NCBI GenBank assembly: GCA_963756185.1
Contig: CAVWMS010000008.1
Span: forward strand, 62,001 to 126,000
Length of the DNA stretch: 64,000 bases
Direction: 5' to 3'
DNA from: DATAXI01 sp963756185
GTDB taxonomy: Bacteria > Verrucomicrobiota > Verrucomicrobiia > Chthoniobacterales > Chthoniobacteraceae
The translations under genes were made by a program, and so were the position numbers. The notes below the pieces were generated by a model. That model was given only the letters and a program-made list of their open reading frames with translations. It made no database searches and was not told the DNA's origin. This document shows positions 53,139 through 62,362 of this stretch, piece after piece. Positions within the stretch are counted from its first letter, which is position 1. Each line of letters begins with the position of its first letter.

Positions 53139-55517
53139 CTACTGCGGCAATGGGGCCAACTGGGCGCCCGGGGCGAGCCTCAGGAGGGCGACTGCCTGTT
53201 TCACGTCGAAATTGCAGTTCGGCAACTGGACGGGGGCATTGAGATTGACCCCCTTTGACATCAGCAGCGCGTAGAGCGCCCTGCGGGAGTCATCCATGTA
53301 GGGGTCGATCTCGAGGACTTTCATGAACTCGTTGATGGCTTCGTCCGTCTTGCCCTGCTGGATCAGGACAAAGCCAAGGCCGCGGTGGGGCATGGGGATG
53401 CCCTCATTCAACGAGATGGCGTGCCGGTAGGTCCGTTCGGCGTCATCGTAGCGCTTCATCTCCATGTAGGCGTTGCCGAGGTTGGTCTCCATCGAGGGGT
53501 CATCCTTGATTTGGACCGAGATTTTGAACTGCGCGAGGGCGTCGTCCATGCGGCCCATGAGCATATAGACGAGGCCGAGGTTGTTGTGGCTCTCGGGGTT
53601 CTCGGGCTTGAGTTCGGTCGCGGCCTTGAAATGGGGGTAGGCCTCCTGCCATTTCTGGTCGAGGTAGAGCGCGGCGCCCATGTGATTGTGGGCCTGCCAG
53701 GAATTTGGATTTTTCTGGAGCGTGGTGCCCCAGAGGGTCAGCTCGCTGTGGTAAATGCCCGCCTGGTACCAACTGACGATGCAGAAAGCGATCAATACCG
53801 CGGCGACGAAGCCGCCCCAGGCGTATTTCCAGTACTGCGGCAGTGCGGCAGCGGCGGCGAGCACCAGCATGCCGGCAATCCAGAGGATCTCCTCGAAGTG
53901 ATTGTTGGCCGTCTGTTTCCAGTTGAGCCATGAGATCGCGGCGAAAATGAGCGCGGCGGCGCAGAGCCAGAGCGGTTTCATGGAACGCGTGGTTCCCGCC
54001 GCGACGACCAGGGCGATGACTGCGACGATGGAGATATATTGAAAATGGTCCGCCACCAGCGTGAGGCGCATGTAAGACATGTAGGTGAGGCCGAGCGCGG
54101 GCAGGATCGCGAGGAAGTAGCATCCCAGCCCCACGAGCAGCGCGCGCGCCCATGGGCGCCCACGGAATATCCAGCAGATCACGAAAACCGCCGCGATGAT
54201 GAGCCCGGGAACCGCCTGGAGCCAATAGGGGATGCTTTCCGGCGCGGGCGGCTGGATGTGCGGGTAGGGTTGATGCACAAACTCGCTGAAGGCCCGGTGC
54301 CATTGCGGATAAATCTCGATGATGTTGAAGGGCCAGAGGGCGCTGTAGAGATAGAAGCCGGACGCGAAACTGGCGCTGGCGATGCGCTGCCACCAGTTGC
54401 CGATGGGGATTTCCTCGGTGCCGATGGCGCGCCCGTTCTGGAAAAAGACCGTGATCGCCCCCAGCACCAGCGCAAGCAGGAAAAATGGGGCGCAGCGGAT
54501 GAGTTCGAATCCCATCAAGCTGTTCCAGCGCCGGTCTCGATTCAGGTTGGGCGCCAGGCCAAAATAGGCGACAAGTCCGCCGACGAGCGCGGCGCCGATC
54601 ATCAGCACGGGCACGCTGAGCCGCAGCTTGAGCGCGACCGGGAGGGCCACCTGGAGCGCCAGCAGCGGGGAGGCGCCGAGGAGAACCGCGCAGACGGCCA
54701 CGCAGCTCCAGAAGAGGATGGCGGTTTCGATGGGGCTGTCCTCGAGGTTGTAGCTCCTGCGCATCTGGAGGAGGCGCGGTTGCCGCCACCATGCGAGAAG
54801 CAGGAGCATAAACGGGAGCATGACCACCGATGTCTTAGCCAGCAGCGCGAGGGTGAAGCTGATGAGCGCGAGAATGTAAAAACGGAGGCGGCCCCTTTCC
54901 TCGAAACGGACATAGCCGATGATGGCGAGGACGAAGAAAATCTGGGAGAGGGTGTTTTTGCGCTCGGAAATCCAGGCCACGGATTCCACGCAGACCGGAT
55001 GAACGGCGAAGATGGCGGCGGCGACCCATGCTCCCGGCACGCGCAGGCGCTTGAGGGCGCGCCAGGTGAGGACCACGGCCGTCGAGTGAAAGAGGACGTT
55101 CATCACGTGGTAGCCGTTGATGGGGCCGGCCATGGGGTCCAGTTGGTCCAGGTTGGACTGCGTCGAGAGGTAGTCGATGTTCCAAAGCTGGGTGAGCCAC
55201 GCGCCGAGGTGCTGCATCTGGCCGAGGTGGTACTCGATCCAGAGCGTGGTCGAGGTGAGCGGGAAGTAGTCGGCGGTCAGCGGGTGCGTCCAGAGGGTCC
55301 ACCAGCCCCAAATGTCGTGGACTTGCGGGTTTTGCGTGAGCAACTGGTCATCGTCCCAGATGAAGCCGGCATGGAAGGCGGGGATGAAGACGATGACCGG
55401 GAGGATGAAAAGGACCAGGCCGAGGAGGAAATTGATGACCATCTCCTCGTCGCCACGGGCGGAGGAGCCGCGTTGCGAGGAGCTGCGGCCTGAGGGACGG
55501 CGGGATCTGCTTGCCAT
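53139..55517 (-). CDS. Large membrane protein with C-terminal TPRs, TMTC/PMT-like, paralog 2
   Basis: A 792-residue paralog of 50054-52489 with the same order of elements: basic N-terminus, first helix (INFLLGLVLFILPVIVFIP), GFIWDDDQLL at 51-60, WISERKNTLSQIFFVLAI, the FFQNGRAIGTEEIPIGNWW loop that is near identical in both, and C-terminal TPRs (DRQ-type blocks such as NSWQAHNHMGAALYLDQKW, ENPESHNNLGLVYMLMGRMDDALAQ). The two genes form a tandem pair on one strand, about 650 bases apart, with a family-2 repeat between. Likely membrane glycosyltransferases; substrate unknown. Confidence 0.65.
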   Translation of the reverse strand: MASRSRRPSGRSSSQRGSSARGDEEMVINFLLGLVLFILPVIVFIPAFHAGFIWDDDQLLTQNPQVHDIWGWWTLWTHPLTADYFPLTSTTLWIEYHLGQMQHLGAWLTQLWNIDYLSTQSNLDQLDPMAGPINGYHVMNVLFHSTAVVLTWRALKRLRVPGAWVAAAIFAVHPVCVESVAWISERKNTLSQIFFVLAIIGYVRFEERGRLRFYILALISFTLALLAKTSVVMLPFMLLLLAWWRQPRLLQMRRSYNLEDSPIETAILFWSCVAVCAVLLGASPLLALQVALPVALKLRLSVPVLMIGAALVGGLVAYFGLAPNLNRDRRWNSLMGFELIRCAPFFLLALVLGAITVFFQNGRAIGTEEIPIGNWWQRIASASFASGFYLYSALWPFNIIEIYPQWHRAFSEFVHQPYPHIQPPAPESIPYWLQAVPGLIIAAVFVICWIFRGRPWARALLVGLGCYFLAILPALGLTYMSYMRLTLVADHFQYISIVAVIALVVAAGTTRSMKPLWLCAAALIFAAISWLNWKQTANNHFEEILWIAGMLVLAAAAALPQYWKYAWGGFVAAVLIAFCIVSWYQAGIYHSELTLWGTTLQKNPNSWQAHNHMGAALYLDQKWQEAYPHFKAATELKPENPESHNNLGLVYMLMGRMDDALAQFKISVQIKDDPSMETNLGNAYMEMKRYDDAERTYRHAISLNEGIPMPHRGLGFVLIQQGKTDEAINEFMKVLEIDPYMDDSRRALYALLMSKGVNLNAPVQLPNCNFDVKQAVALLRLAPGAQLAPLPQ

Positions 55518-55605
55518 TATCTAAAGGGGGAAAATGCGGGAGGGCGTGGCGAAGGCCGGTTTTCTATTTGTAATTTGCCCGGCCTTCAATCATGCAATTT
55601 CTCCC

Positions 55606-56481
55606 ATGAGAAGTATGACCGGTTACGGTCGCGGTCAAAACAGCTTTGACGGCTCGAAGTTCTCCGTAGAACTGAATTCCGTCAACCGCAAGCAAAGCGA
55701 TGTCACCGTTTCGCTGCCGCGCGAATTCAGCGAACTGGAGCCGAGGGTTCGCGATTTGATCAACAGCCGCGTGTCGCGCGGGCGGCTGAACGTGGTGGTG
55801 ACGTTCCAGAACGGGGCGGCGCCGTCGCCCAAGCTGGTGATCGATTCGGCGCTGGCGGCGTCGTACTACCAGGCGATGCTCGAGCTACGCAAGCAGTTGG
55901 GGGCCTCGGGCGAAGTCACCATCGAGACCATCCTTCGCTCGCCCGGCGTGCTGCGGGCGCCCGAGGAATCGCTGGCGATCGACAACGCGTGGCCGCATCT
56001 GGAGGCGGCGCTCAGCTCGGCGCTGGATGATTTGATCCACATGCGCGAGCGGGAGGGCAAGCACCTGGCCAAGGATATGATCAAGCGGCTGAAGCTGGTG
56101 CGGCAGTGCCTTCGCAAGATCCGCCAGATTCATCCGGCGGTCTGCAAAAAGTACCGGCAGACGCTTCATGAGCGCATCGCGCGCGCGGGGCTGGACCTGC
56201 CGCTGGACGACGAGCGGCTGGTGCGCGAGGTCATCCTGTTCGCGGACAAGTCGGACATCTCCGAGGAATTGATCCGGCTGGACAGCCACCTGGCGCAGTT
56301 TGCGCATTCGCTGCGCAAGACCGAGCCGGTGGGCCGGACGCTCGACTTCATCACGCAGGAGATTTACCGTGAGTTCAACACGCTGGGCGCAAAGGCCAAC
56401 GATGCCGAAATCTCCCAGCTCGTGGTCACCTGCAAAGCCGAGATGGAAAAAATTCGCGAACAAATCCAGAACATCGAGTAG
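55606..56481 (+). CDS. yicC: YicC-family endoribonuclease
   Basis: A 291-residue protein starting MRSMTGYGRGQ (ATG 55606), the invariable YicC opening. The C-terminal half has RLDSHLAQFAHSLRKTEPVGRTLDFITQEIYREFNTLGAKANDAEIS, the conserved DUF1732 core. YicC acts as an RNase in E. coli, affecting small RNA decay. Here it heads the gene set yicC-gmk-coaC-coaB; gmk begins 47 bases later, an arrangement common in many bacteria. Upstream in-frame codons to 55534 are not needed. Confidence 0.9.
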   Translation: MRSMTGYGRGQNSFDGSKFSVELNSVNRKQSDVTVSLPREFSELEPRVRDLINSRVSRGRLNVVVTFQNGAAPSPKLVIDSALAASYYQAMLELRKQLGASGEVTIETILRSPGVLRAPEESLAIDNAWPHLEAALSSALDDLIHMREREGKHLAKDMIKRLKLVRQCLRKIRQIHPAVCKKYRQTLHERIARAGLDLPLDDERLVREVILFADKSDISEELIRLDSHLAQFAHSLRKTEPVGRTLDFITQEIYREFNTLGAKANDAEISQLVVTCKAEMEKIREQIQNIE

Positions 56482-56528
56482 GAGCGCGAAGCCGCCCCCC
56501 GCGGAATGCGCTTTGCCATCTATTTCCC

Positions 56529-57134
56529 ATGACCACCCGCCGCGGCATTCTTTTCGTCGTCTCCGCTCCCTCTGGCGCGGGAAAGACCACGCTCTGCAAC
56601 GCGCTGCGCCAGACGTCCGATTTCGTGTACTCGGTCTCCTGCACCACGCGGGCGCCGCGGCACGGGGAGATTGACGGGGAGGATTACCATTTTGTGAGCA
56701 AGGAGGAGTTCGCCCGGCTGGTCGAGGTGGGGGAATTCCTCGAGCACGCGACGGTTTACGGGCAGTCGTACGGGACGCTGCGCAGCACGGTGCTGAAGCA
56801 TCTGAACGATGGGGTGGACGTGCTGCTCGATATCGACATCCAGGGGGCGGCGTCGATCCGCGCATGCACGGACCCGCAGATCGTCGAGGCGCTTGCCAAC
56901 GTCTTCATCATGCCGCCGAGCCTCGATGAATTGCGCCGCCGGCTGCTCAAGCGCGCCACCGAGACACCCGAGCAACTGGAAGCGCGCCTGCGCAACGCCG
57001 TGGCGGAGATGAAGAGCTGGCCTCTTTACCGGTACGTGATCATCAGCGGCTCGGTCGAGGAGGACCTGAATAAATTCCGCGCGATCATGCGCGCGGAGCG
57101 CTACCTGAGCCGGCGGCTCAGCATCGATCTATGA
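56529..57134 (+). CDS. gmk: Guanylate kinase
   Basis: A 201-residue enzyme converting GMP to GDP with ATP. P-loop SAPSGAGKTT at 12-21, GMP-binding VSCTTRAPRHGEIDGEDYHFV and FLEHATVYGQSYGT, and the lid region with LKRATETPEQLEARL. Length and start are typical. It overlaps coaC by 4 bases (ATGA at 57131), so the genes are translationally coupled. Confidence 0.95.
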   Translation: MTTRRGILFVVSAPSGAGKTTLCNALRQTSDFVYSVSCTTRAPRHGEIDGEDYHFVSKEEFARLVEVGEFLEHATVYGQSYGTLRSTVLKHLNDGVDVLLDIDIQGAASIRACTDPQIVEALANVFIMPPSLDELRRRLLKRATETPEQLEARLRNAVAEMKSWPLYRYVIISGSVEEDLNKFRAIMRAERYLSRRLSIDL

Positions 57135-57673
57135 GCGAGCCGCGCACCGTTGTTGTCGGCGTCACCGGGTCGATTGCCGCGTTCAAGTCCGCCGACCTGG
57201 TGAGCAAGCTGGTCAAGCGCGGGCTCGATGTCCACGTGGTGATGACCGCGGCAGCGCGGCGCTTCATCACGCCGCTGACGCTCCAGACGCTCTCGCGCAA
57301 TCCGGTGATCGAGGAGGTCTTTGACGAGGCGGCCGGCTGGCGTCCCGGGCACATCGAACTGGCCGACCGCGCCGACCTGCTGCTGGTGGCGCCGGCCACC
57401 GCGAACATCATCGCCGCGCTCGCGCACGGCCTGGCCGGCGACGCGCTCACGGAGATCGCCCTGGCCATCGAGGCGCCGGTCCTCATCGCGCCGGCGATGA
57501 ACGGGAAAATGTGGAAACACCCGGCCACGCAGGCGAACGTCAAGCTGCTGGAAAGCCGCGGCGTCCATTTCATCGGGCCCGAGGAAGGGCTGCTGGCCTG
57601 CGGCTACGAGGGCATGGGCCGGCTCTGGAACATCGACGAAGTCATCACCCGCGCCGAACAACTGCTGCGCTGA
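57131..57673 (+). CDS. coaC: Phosphopantothenoylcysteine decarboxylase (CoaC, separate domain)
   Basis: A 180-residue flavoprotein for the decarboxylation step of coenzyme A synthesis. GVTGSIAAFKSADLV opens the flavin fold; PAMNGKMWKHPAT carries the conserved PXMNXXMW active-site motif; the flexible GLLACGYEGMGRL loop is present. In most bacteria CoaB and CoaC form one fused protein; here the domains are separate genes, with coaB 51 bases downstream in another frame. A broken fused gene is possible, but both halves have complete starts and stops. Confidence 0.85.
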   Translation: MSEPRTVVVGVTGSIAAFKSADLVSKLVKRGLDVHVVMTAAARRFITPLTLQTLSRNPVIEEVFDEAAGWRPGHIELADRADLLLVAPATANIIAALAHGLAGDALTEIALAIEAPVLIAPAMNGKMWKHPATQANVKLLESRGVHFIGPEEGLLACGYEGMGRLWNIDEVITRAEQLLR

Positions 57674-57724
57674 AGCGCCCTTTTTCCCCATTCGAACTTC
57701 GATTTATCGGAATTCGAATCTCCC

Positions 57725-58369
57725 ATGCGATTCCTCATCACCGCCGGACCGACGCGCGAACCGATCGACCCCGTGCGCTACATCAGCAACCGCTCGTCGG
57801 GCAAAATGGGTTACGCGCTGGCGGCGGCGGCGCTCGAGGCCGGGCACGAAGTGGCGCTCGTCAGCGGGCCGGTGTGCATCGATCCGCCCCGCGGCGCGGC
57901 GTTCACGCGCGTGACCACGGCGGATGAAATGGCGGGCGCGGTGCAGGCCGGCATCGACGCCGGATGCGACGCGCTCATCATGGCGGCGGCGGTCGCCGAC
58001 TTCAAACCGCGCGAGGCGCGCGCGCGGAAGATCGGCAAGCGCGACGGATTGGACCGGATCGAACTCGTTTCGACGCGCGATATCCTGTCGACAATCTCGC
58101 TGCCGCGCGCGCCGCGCACAATTATTTGTGGATTCGCCGCGGAGTCGGATTCGCTCGCGGAAAACGCGCAAAGGAAATTGCGGGAGAAGAGATGCGACTT
58201 GATTTGCGCAAACGATATTACCCGCATGGATACAGGGTTTGATGCGGATGAGAACGAACTCGAATTGTTCTTTCGCGACGGTTCGCGGCGTCATTTGGCG
58301 CGCGATTCGAAGCTCGCGCTGGCGCGAGTGATCGTGAAAATCTGCACTGAACTTGCAGAAAATCGTTGA
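57725..58369 (+). CDS. coaB: Phosphopantothenate-cysteine ligase (CoaB, separate domain)
   Basis: A 214-residue ligase joining 4'-phosphopantothenate and cysteine. It starts MRFLITAGPTREPIDPVRYISNRSSGKMG, the canonical CoaB N-terminus, with AAAVADFKP and CGFAAESDSL in the nucleotide-binding region and DLICANDI near the C-terminus. Complete on its own, consistent with a split CoaB/CoaC system. A 51-base gap with a partial TTCGAAC motif separates it from coaC. Confidence 0.9.
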   Translation: MRFLITAGPTREPIDPVRYISNRSSGKMGYALAAAALEAGHEVALVSGPVCIDPPRGAAFTRVTTADEMAGAVQAGIDAGCDALIMAAAVADFKPREARARKIGKRDGLDRIELVSTRDILSTISLPRAPRTIICGFAAESDSLAENAQRKLREKRCDLICANDITRMDTGFDADENELELFFRDGSRRHLARDSKLALARVIVKICTELAENR

Positions 58370-58466
58370 CCAAACGCGCAATGTTTACTAGTCAAGCTTA
58401 ATCAGATCGCATGCTGATCACAAATTTCTTACCCTCCGCTGCTGCGGATGAAAGGGGGGATTTTTA

Positions 58467-58566
58467 ATGCCCAAAGAAAAAGAAGGCCCCGAAAAAGCTC
58501 GCCGCCAAAAAGCCGGCCGGCAAGAAAAAGGCTGCTAAGAAAAAGCCTGCCAAGAAGAAAAAGTAA
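58467..58566 (+). CDS. Lysine-rich histone-tail-like mini-protein, one-base frameshift
   Basis: A strong ribosome-binding site (AAAGGGGGGA) precedes ATG at 58467. If one C is removed from CCC at 58470-58472 the frame reads MPKKKKAPKKLAAKKPAGKK and then KAAKKKPAKKKK to TAA at 58564-58566, about 32 residues of Lys, Ala and Pro, like the tail of histone H1 or small bacterial DNA-binding proteins. As sequenced, the frame from ATG gives a short unrelated peptide that stops at 58538. A rho-independent terminator follows, as expected for a short separate transcript. Confidence 0.55.
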
Positions 58567-58627
58567 GCGTTGATTCGCTTGCGGCGCCGGGGTAGTTGAC
58601 CGCGCTTCTTCAAAGCAGATCCTGGAA

Positions 58628-58664
58628 TGGGAGGGGAATTCATTTTCTCCTCCCATTTTTTTTG
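58628..58664 (+). terminator. Rho-independent terminator
   Basis: ATGGGAGG (58628-58635) pairs with CCTCCCAT (58650-58657) around a loop of about 14 bases, followed by a run of 7-8 T. It ends the short transcript of the lysine-rich mini-gene and precedes the inositol monophosphatase gene by about 22 bases. Confidence 0.85.
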
Positions 58665-58686
58665 TATTCATCTCGAACATCCCCAA

Positions 58687-59423
58687 ATGGAACCTCTCGA
58701 CCTCGCCACCGCCGCCGCGCGCGCCGCCGGCTCGCTCCTCCGCTCGAGCTTCGGCTCGCCCCTGAACGTCAATGCCCTGGAAGCCCACGACATCAAGCTG
58801 GAACTCGATGTAAAGACCCAGGCCCTCATCACCCACATGGTCCTGGACCAGTTCCCCGATCACGCGATCTACGGCGAGGAGGGCATCGCCGGCAACCAAT
58901 CCAGCGCCTTCCAGTGGATCATCGACCCGATCGACGGGACGGTGAATTACTTTTACGGCATCCCTCACTTCTGCATCTCGATCGCGCTGCGCGAGGCGTC
59001 GGACATCCTCCTCGGGGTGATCTACGATCCCATCCGCGACGAGATGTGGCAGGCGCGCAAGGGGGGCGCACGCTCCTGAACTCGCATCCGTGCGCCGTCA
59101 GCACCAGGGCGACCATCGCCGAGTCCATCCTTTCGGTCGGATTTTCGAAGTCGAAGAACAGCATCGACGGCGGGCTGCCGCTTTTCTCCGACATGGTCTA
59201 CCGCGCCCGCAAATGCCGGCTGATGGGCAGCGCCGCGCTGGACATGGCCTACGTCGCGACCGGCCGGCTGGACGCCTACATCGAGCAATCGGTCAGCCTT
59301 TGGGACATCGCCGCCGGCATCCTGCTGATCGAGTGCGCGGGCGGCTCGGTCAAAGTCAGCACCCGGCCCGACAATCCCGACAAATTGTCCGTTGTCGCCA
59401 CCAACGGCCTCCTGCCTCTATAA
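58687..59423 (+). CDS. Inositol monophosphatase-family protein, frameshift in a G run
   Basis: A sugar-phosphate phosphatase of about 245 residues. Metal site 1 is in EEGIAG, site 2 in WIIDPIDGTVNY, and the C-terminal metal Asp in SLWDIAAGILLIECAGG. The frame ends early at TGA 59079 after AAGGGGGGC; one more base in the run of six G restores KGGRTLLNSHPCAVSTR and the rest of the domain. Homopolymer length error is the simplest reason. Start ATG 58687 (MEPLDLATAAARAAG). Family members include inositol phosphatase, SuhB and bisphosphate nucleotidases; which applies here is not visible. Confidence 0.8.
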
Positions 59424-59492
59424 GGAGGAGCGCGCCGGCGCGTCCGGCCTTCTCCAATTTGCAATTTCAGATTATCCATTAGCGATTCCCAC

Positions 59493-60002
59493 ATGCTCCT
59501 CCTCGGCATCGGTTACGACGTTCACCGGCTCGTCCGCGGCCGGAAGCTCATCCTCGGCGGCGTCGATATCCCGCATGACACCGGCCTCGACGGCCATTCG
59601 GACGCCGACGCGCTTTGCCACGCGATTGCCGACGCGGCGCTGGGGGCAATCGGCGAGCGTGACATCGGCTTTCATTTCCCGAATTCGGACGAATCGATCC
59701 GCGGCATCAGCAGCCTGGAAATTCTCCGGCGCGTCGGCCTGATCCTGGCCGAGCGGCACGCGCGGATCGTCAACATCGATTCCACCATCGTCGCCGAGGC
59801 GCCGAAAATGGCGCCGCACATTCCCGCCATGCGGGAGAACATCGCGTCCGCGCTCGGCCTGCCGCCGAGGCGGATCGGCGTGAAGGCCACCACCAACGAG
59901 ACGCTGGGCTTCGCGGGGCGCGGCGAAGGGATTGCCGCGCTGGCCATTGCCGGCGTCGAGCAGGACGAGCCGCCTGCCCCGGGGCAACAGGCCATGATCT
60001 GA
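59493..60002 (+). CDS. ispF: 2-C-methyl-D-erythritol 2,4-cyclodiphosphate synthase
   Basis: A 169-residue trimeric enzyme of the MEP pathway of isoprenoid synthesis. Zinc ligands Asp 9 and His 11 (GYDVHR) and His 43 (ALCHAIAD), the GHSDAD segment at 34-39, and the C-terminal KATTNETLGFAGRGEGIAALA. Complete and of standard length. It lies 8 bases before cysS, a common ispF-cysS pairing. Confidence 0.95.
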   Translation: MLLLGIGYDVHRLVRGRKLILGGVDIPHDTGLDGHSDADALCHAIADAALGAIGERDIGFHFPNSDESIRGISSLEILRRVGLILAERHARIVNIDSTIVAEAPKMAPHIPAMRENIASALGLPPRRIGVKATTNETLGFAGRGEGIAALAIAGVEQDEPPAPGQQAMI

Positions 60003-60010
60003 CCGGCGCC

Positions 60011-61411
60011 ATGTCCATCCGCCTATTCAACACATATTCCCGGGAGGTCGAGGAGTTCGTCCCGATCCAGCCGCCGCTGGTGAAAATGTACACGTGCGGC
60101 CCGACGGTCTACGGGTTTGCCCACATCGGCAATTTTCGCGCGTTTGTCTTCGAGGATTTGCTCCAGCGGCACCTCGAGGCGCGCGGCTTCCAGGTCCATC
60201 GCGTGATGAACATCACGGACGTCGACGACAAGACGATCCGCAACAGCCGCGGCGTCGAAATGCCGCTGGATCAATTCACGCGCCAGTTCAAGGCGGCGTT
60301 CTTCGAGGACCTGCGCACGCTGCGCATCCAGCCGGCGGCCGATTTTCCCGCCGCGACCGAGCCGCGCTACATCGAGCGGATGATCGAGATGATCCGCGAG
60401 CTGGAAAACCATGGCATCGCCTACCAGGCGGAGGATGGCTCGGTTTATTTTCGGCTGAGCCGCTTCCCCGAGTACGGGCGGCTGGCGCACCTGAATCTCG
60501 ACGAGCTGCGGCCCACCGGGCGCATCCGGAACGATGAGTACGAGAAGGAGAGCATCGGGGACTTCGCGCTTTGGAAGGCGTGGGACGAGGCGGACGGCGA
60601 CGTGGGCTGGGATTCGCCGTGGGGACGCGGACGGCCCGGGTGGCACATCGAGTGCAGCGCCATGGCCATCGCGCTGCTGGGGCCGGAAATCGACATCCAT
60701 TGCGGCGGCGTGGACAACATTTTTCCGCACCACGAGGCGGAGATTGCGCAATCGGAATCGTGCACGGGCAAAAAATTCGTCCGCTACTGGATGCATTGCG
60801 CGCACTTGATGGTCGAGGGGCAGAAAATGGCGAAATCGGTCGGCAATTTTTACACGCTGCGCGATCTGACGGCGAAAGGCTGGACCGGGCGCGAAATCCG
60901 TTACGCGCTGATTTCGGTCAATTACCGGCTGCCGCTCAATTTCACATTCGAGGGGCTGGAAGGGGCGCGGAGCGCCCTGTCGCGCATCGACGAATGGGTG
61001 GCAAGGCTCGAGGCGCTGGCGGGTTCGGAGAATCGCGCGTCGGCGCATCCGCTTTCGCGGCAAACCAGGTTCCAGGAGGCGCTGGACGATGACCTGAACA
61101 TCTCCGGCGCGCTCGGCCACCTGTTCGATACGATCCGCGAATCGAACAAGTTGATGGATCAGGGCCAGTTCACGCCTGGCGACGCGCGCGCGCTGCTGAG
61201 CAGTTGGAGCAAGATCAACCAGGTCCTGGCGTTCGAGGCAGAGGCGGCTGCGGTGCCGGCGGAGGTCCAGTCAATCGTCGATGCCCGCGAGGCCGCCCGC
61301 AAACGCAAGGATTGGGGCGAAAGCGACCGCCTCCGCGACGAACTGGCCGGCCTTGGCTGGGAAGTGAAGGATGGGAAGGATGGGGTGAGGTTGAGCCGGA
61401 GGACGAGATGA
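60011..61411 (+). CDS. cysS: Cysteinyl-tRNA synthetase
   Basis: A 466-residue class I synthetase. Active-site Cys 29 in YTCGPTVYG, HIGN at 38-41, zinc-site residues in RPGWHIECSAMA and HHEAEIAQSE, and the second signature as KMAKS (about 272), a usual variant of KMSKS. C-terminal anticodon-binding part complete, ending DGVRLSRRTR. Start at 60011. ispF is 8 bases upstream. Confidence 0.95.
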   Translation: MSIRLFNTYSREVEEFVPIQPPLVKMYTCGPTVYGFAHIGNFRAFVFEDLLQRHLEARGFQVHRVMNITDVDDKTIRNSRGVEMPLDQFTRQFKAAFFEDLRTLRIQPAADFPAATEPRYIERMIEMIRELENHGIAYQAEDGSVYFRLSRFPEYGRLAHLNLDELRPTGRIRNDEYEKESIGDFALWKAWDEADGDVGWDSPWGRGRPGWHIECSAMAIALLGPEIDIHCGGVDNIFPHHEAEIAQSESCTGKKFVRYWMHCAHLMVEGQKMAKSVGNFYTLRDLTAKGWTGREIRYALISVNYRLPLNFTFEGLEGARSALSRIDEWVARLEALAGSENRASAHPLSRQTRFQEALDDDLNISGALGHLFDTIRESNKLMDQGQFTPGDARALLSSWSKINQVLAFEAEAAAVPAEVQSIVDAREAARKRKDWGESDRLRDELAGLGWEVKDGKDGVRLSRRTR

Positions 61412-61440
61412 GCGTTCTTATGAAAGCGAGAAACCAATAC

Positions 61441-61602
61441 CGAAAATTCGAAATTCGAAATTCGAAATTCGAAAGGTTGGGCGCCTGCGGCGCTGGGGGT
61501 GCGGTTTGCCGATACCGAAAATTCGAAAGCTTTGACGCCTGCGGCACACAGGATATGGCTCACCAATATTTCGAATTTCGAATTTCGAATTTCGAATTTT
61601 TT
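61441..61602. repeat. Inverted pair of (ATTCGAA)n arrays
   Basis: 61441-61472 has about four ATTCGAA units in one orientation; 61568-61602 has about four in the opposite orientation (TTCGAAT). A single unit, AAAATTCGAAAGC, lies between at 61516-61528. The arms could form a long hairpin around about 95 bases. The second arm ends 5 bases before the start of the next gene. Confidence 0.85.
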
Positions 61603-61606
61603 TCCC

Positions 61607-62287
61607 ATGTTCGCCCCTGAATCACTCCTCGACCTCGATCACACGGATCATCGCAAGCTCTTCGAGAACGCGGTGCATGCGTGGGATGCGCTCAAGCAGA
61701 TCAGCAGCTACCTGCAATTTCGGCTTCAGCCGGCCATTCATGGGCGGCTCATCGGCAAGCCGTTCATTTCCGGCGCGGTCTTCATCGGCAAGGGGACAGT
61801 CATTGAGCATGGGGCGATGATCAAAGGCCCGGCGTGGATCGGCGAGAATTGCGAAATCCGCAACGGCTGCTACATCCGCGAGAATGTCATCGCGGGAAAC
61901 GGCGTGGTGATGGGCAACTCGAGCGAGTTCAAGAACTGCATCGTCTTCGACGAGGCACAGATTCCCCATTTCAATTACGTCGGCGATTCCATCGTCGGCT
62001 ACAAGGGCCACCTGGCCGCCGGAGTGGTGCTCTCGAATGTCCGGCTCGACCACGCGGAGATCGTCGTGACGCACGGCGGGGGGCTGATTCCCACCGGCCT
62101 GCGCAAATTCGGGGCGATCATCGGCGACCGGACCGAAATCGGCTGCCACACCGTGCTTTCGCCCGGGTCGATCATCGGGCGCAATTGCCTGATGTATCCG
62201 GGGACGCAATGGCGCGGGGTGGCGCCGGAGAACAGCATTATCAAGCATCGGCAGGCGGTGGAGATTGTGCCGCGGCACACGGATTGA
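61607..62287 (+). CDS. Left-handed beta-helix acyltransferase-like protein (GlmU C-domain-like)
   Basis: A 226-residue protein starting MFAPESLLDLDHTDHRKLF at 61607; upstream in-frame codons lie in the ATTCGAA array. Hexapeptide repeats such as VFIGKGTVIEHGAMIKGPAWIGENCEIRNGCYIREN form a left-handed beta-helix typical of sugar-nucleotide acyl/acetyltransferases and nucleotidylyltransferase C-domains (GlmU type). No Rossmann nucleotidyltransferase domain is attached. The substrate cannot be told from sequence. A short ATTCGAA array follows. Confidence 0.8.
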   Translation: MFAPESLLDLDHTDHRKLFENAVHAWDALKQISSYLQFRLQPAIHGRLIGKPFISGAVFIGKGTVIEHGAMIKGPAWIGENCEIRNGCYIRENVIAGNGVVMGNSSEFKNCIVFDEAQIPHFNYVGDSIVGYKGHLAAGVVLSNVRLDHAEIVVTHGGGLIPTGLRKFGAIIGDRTEIGCHTVLSPGSIIGRNCLMYPGTQWRGVAPENSIIKHRQAVEIVPRHTD

Positions 62288-62304
62288 AGCGATGAAGGGG
62301 CGAC

Positions 62305-62338
62305 GAAATTCGAAATTCGAAATTCGAAATTCGAAAAC
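62305..62338. repeat. (ATTCGAA)n array
   Basis: Four or so units, GAAATTCGAAATTCGAAATT then CGAAATTCGAAAAC, in the gap between the beta-helix gene and the UbiA gene. Not paired with an inverted copy nearby. Confidence 0.85.
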
Positions 62339-62362
62339 AAATAACCGGGAGGGCCGGTGAGC

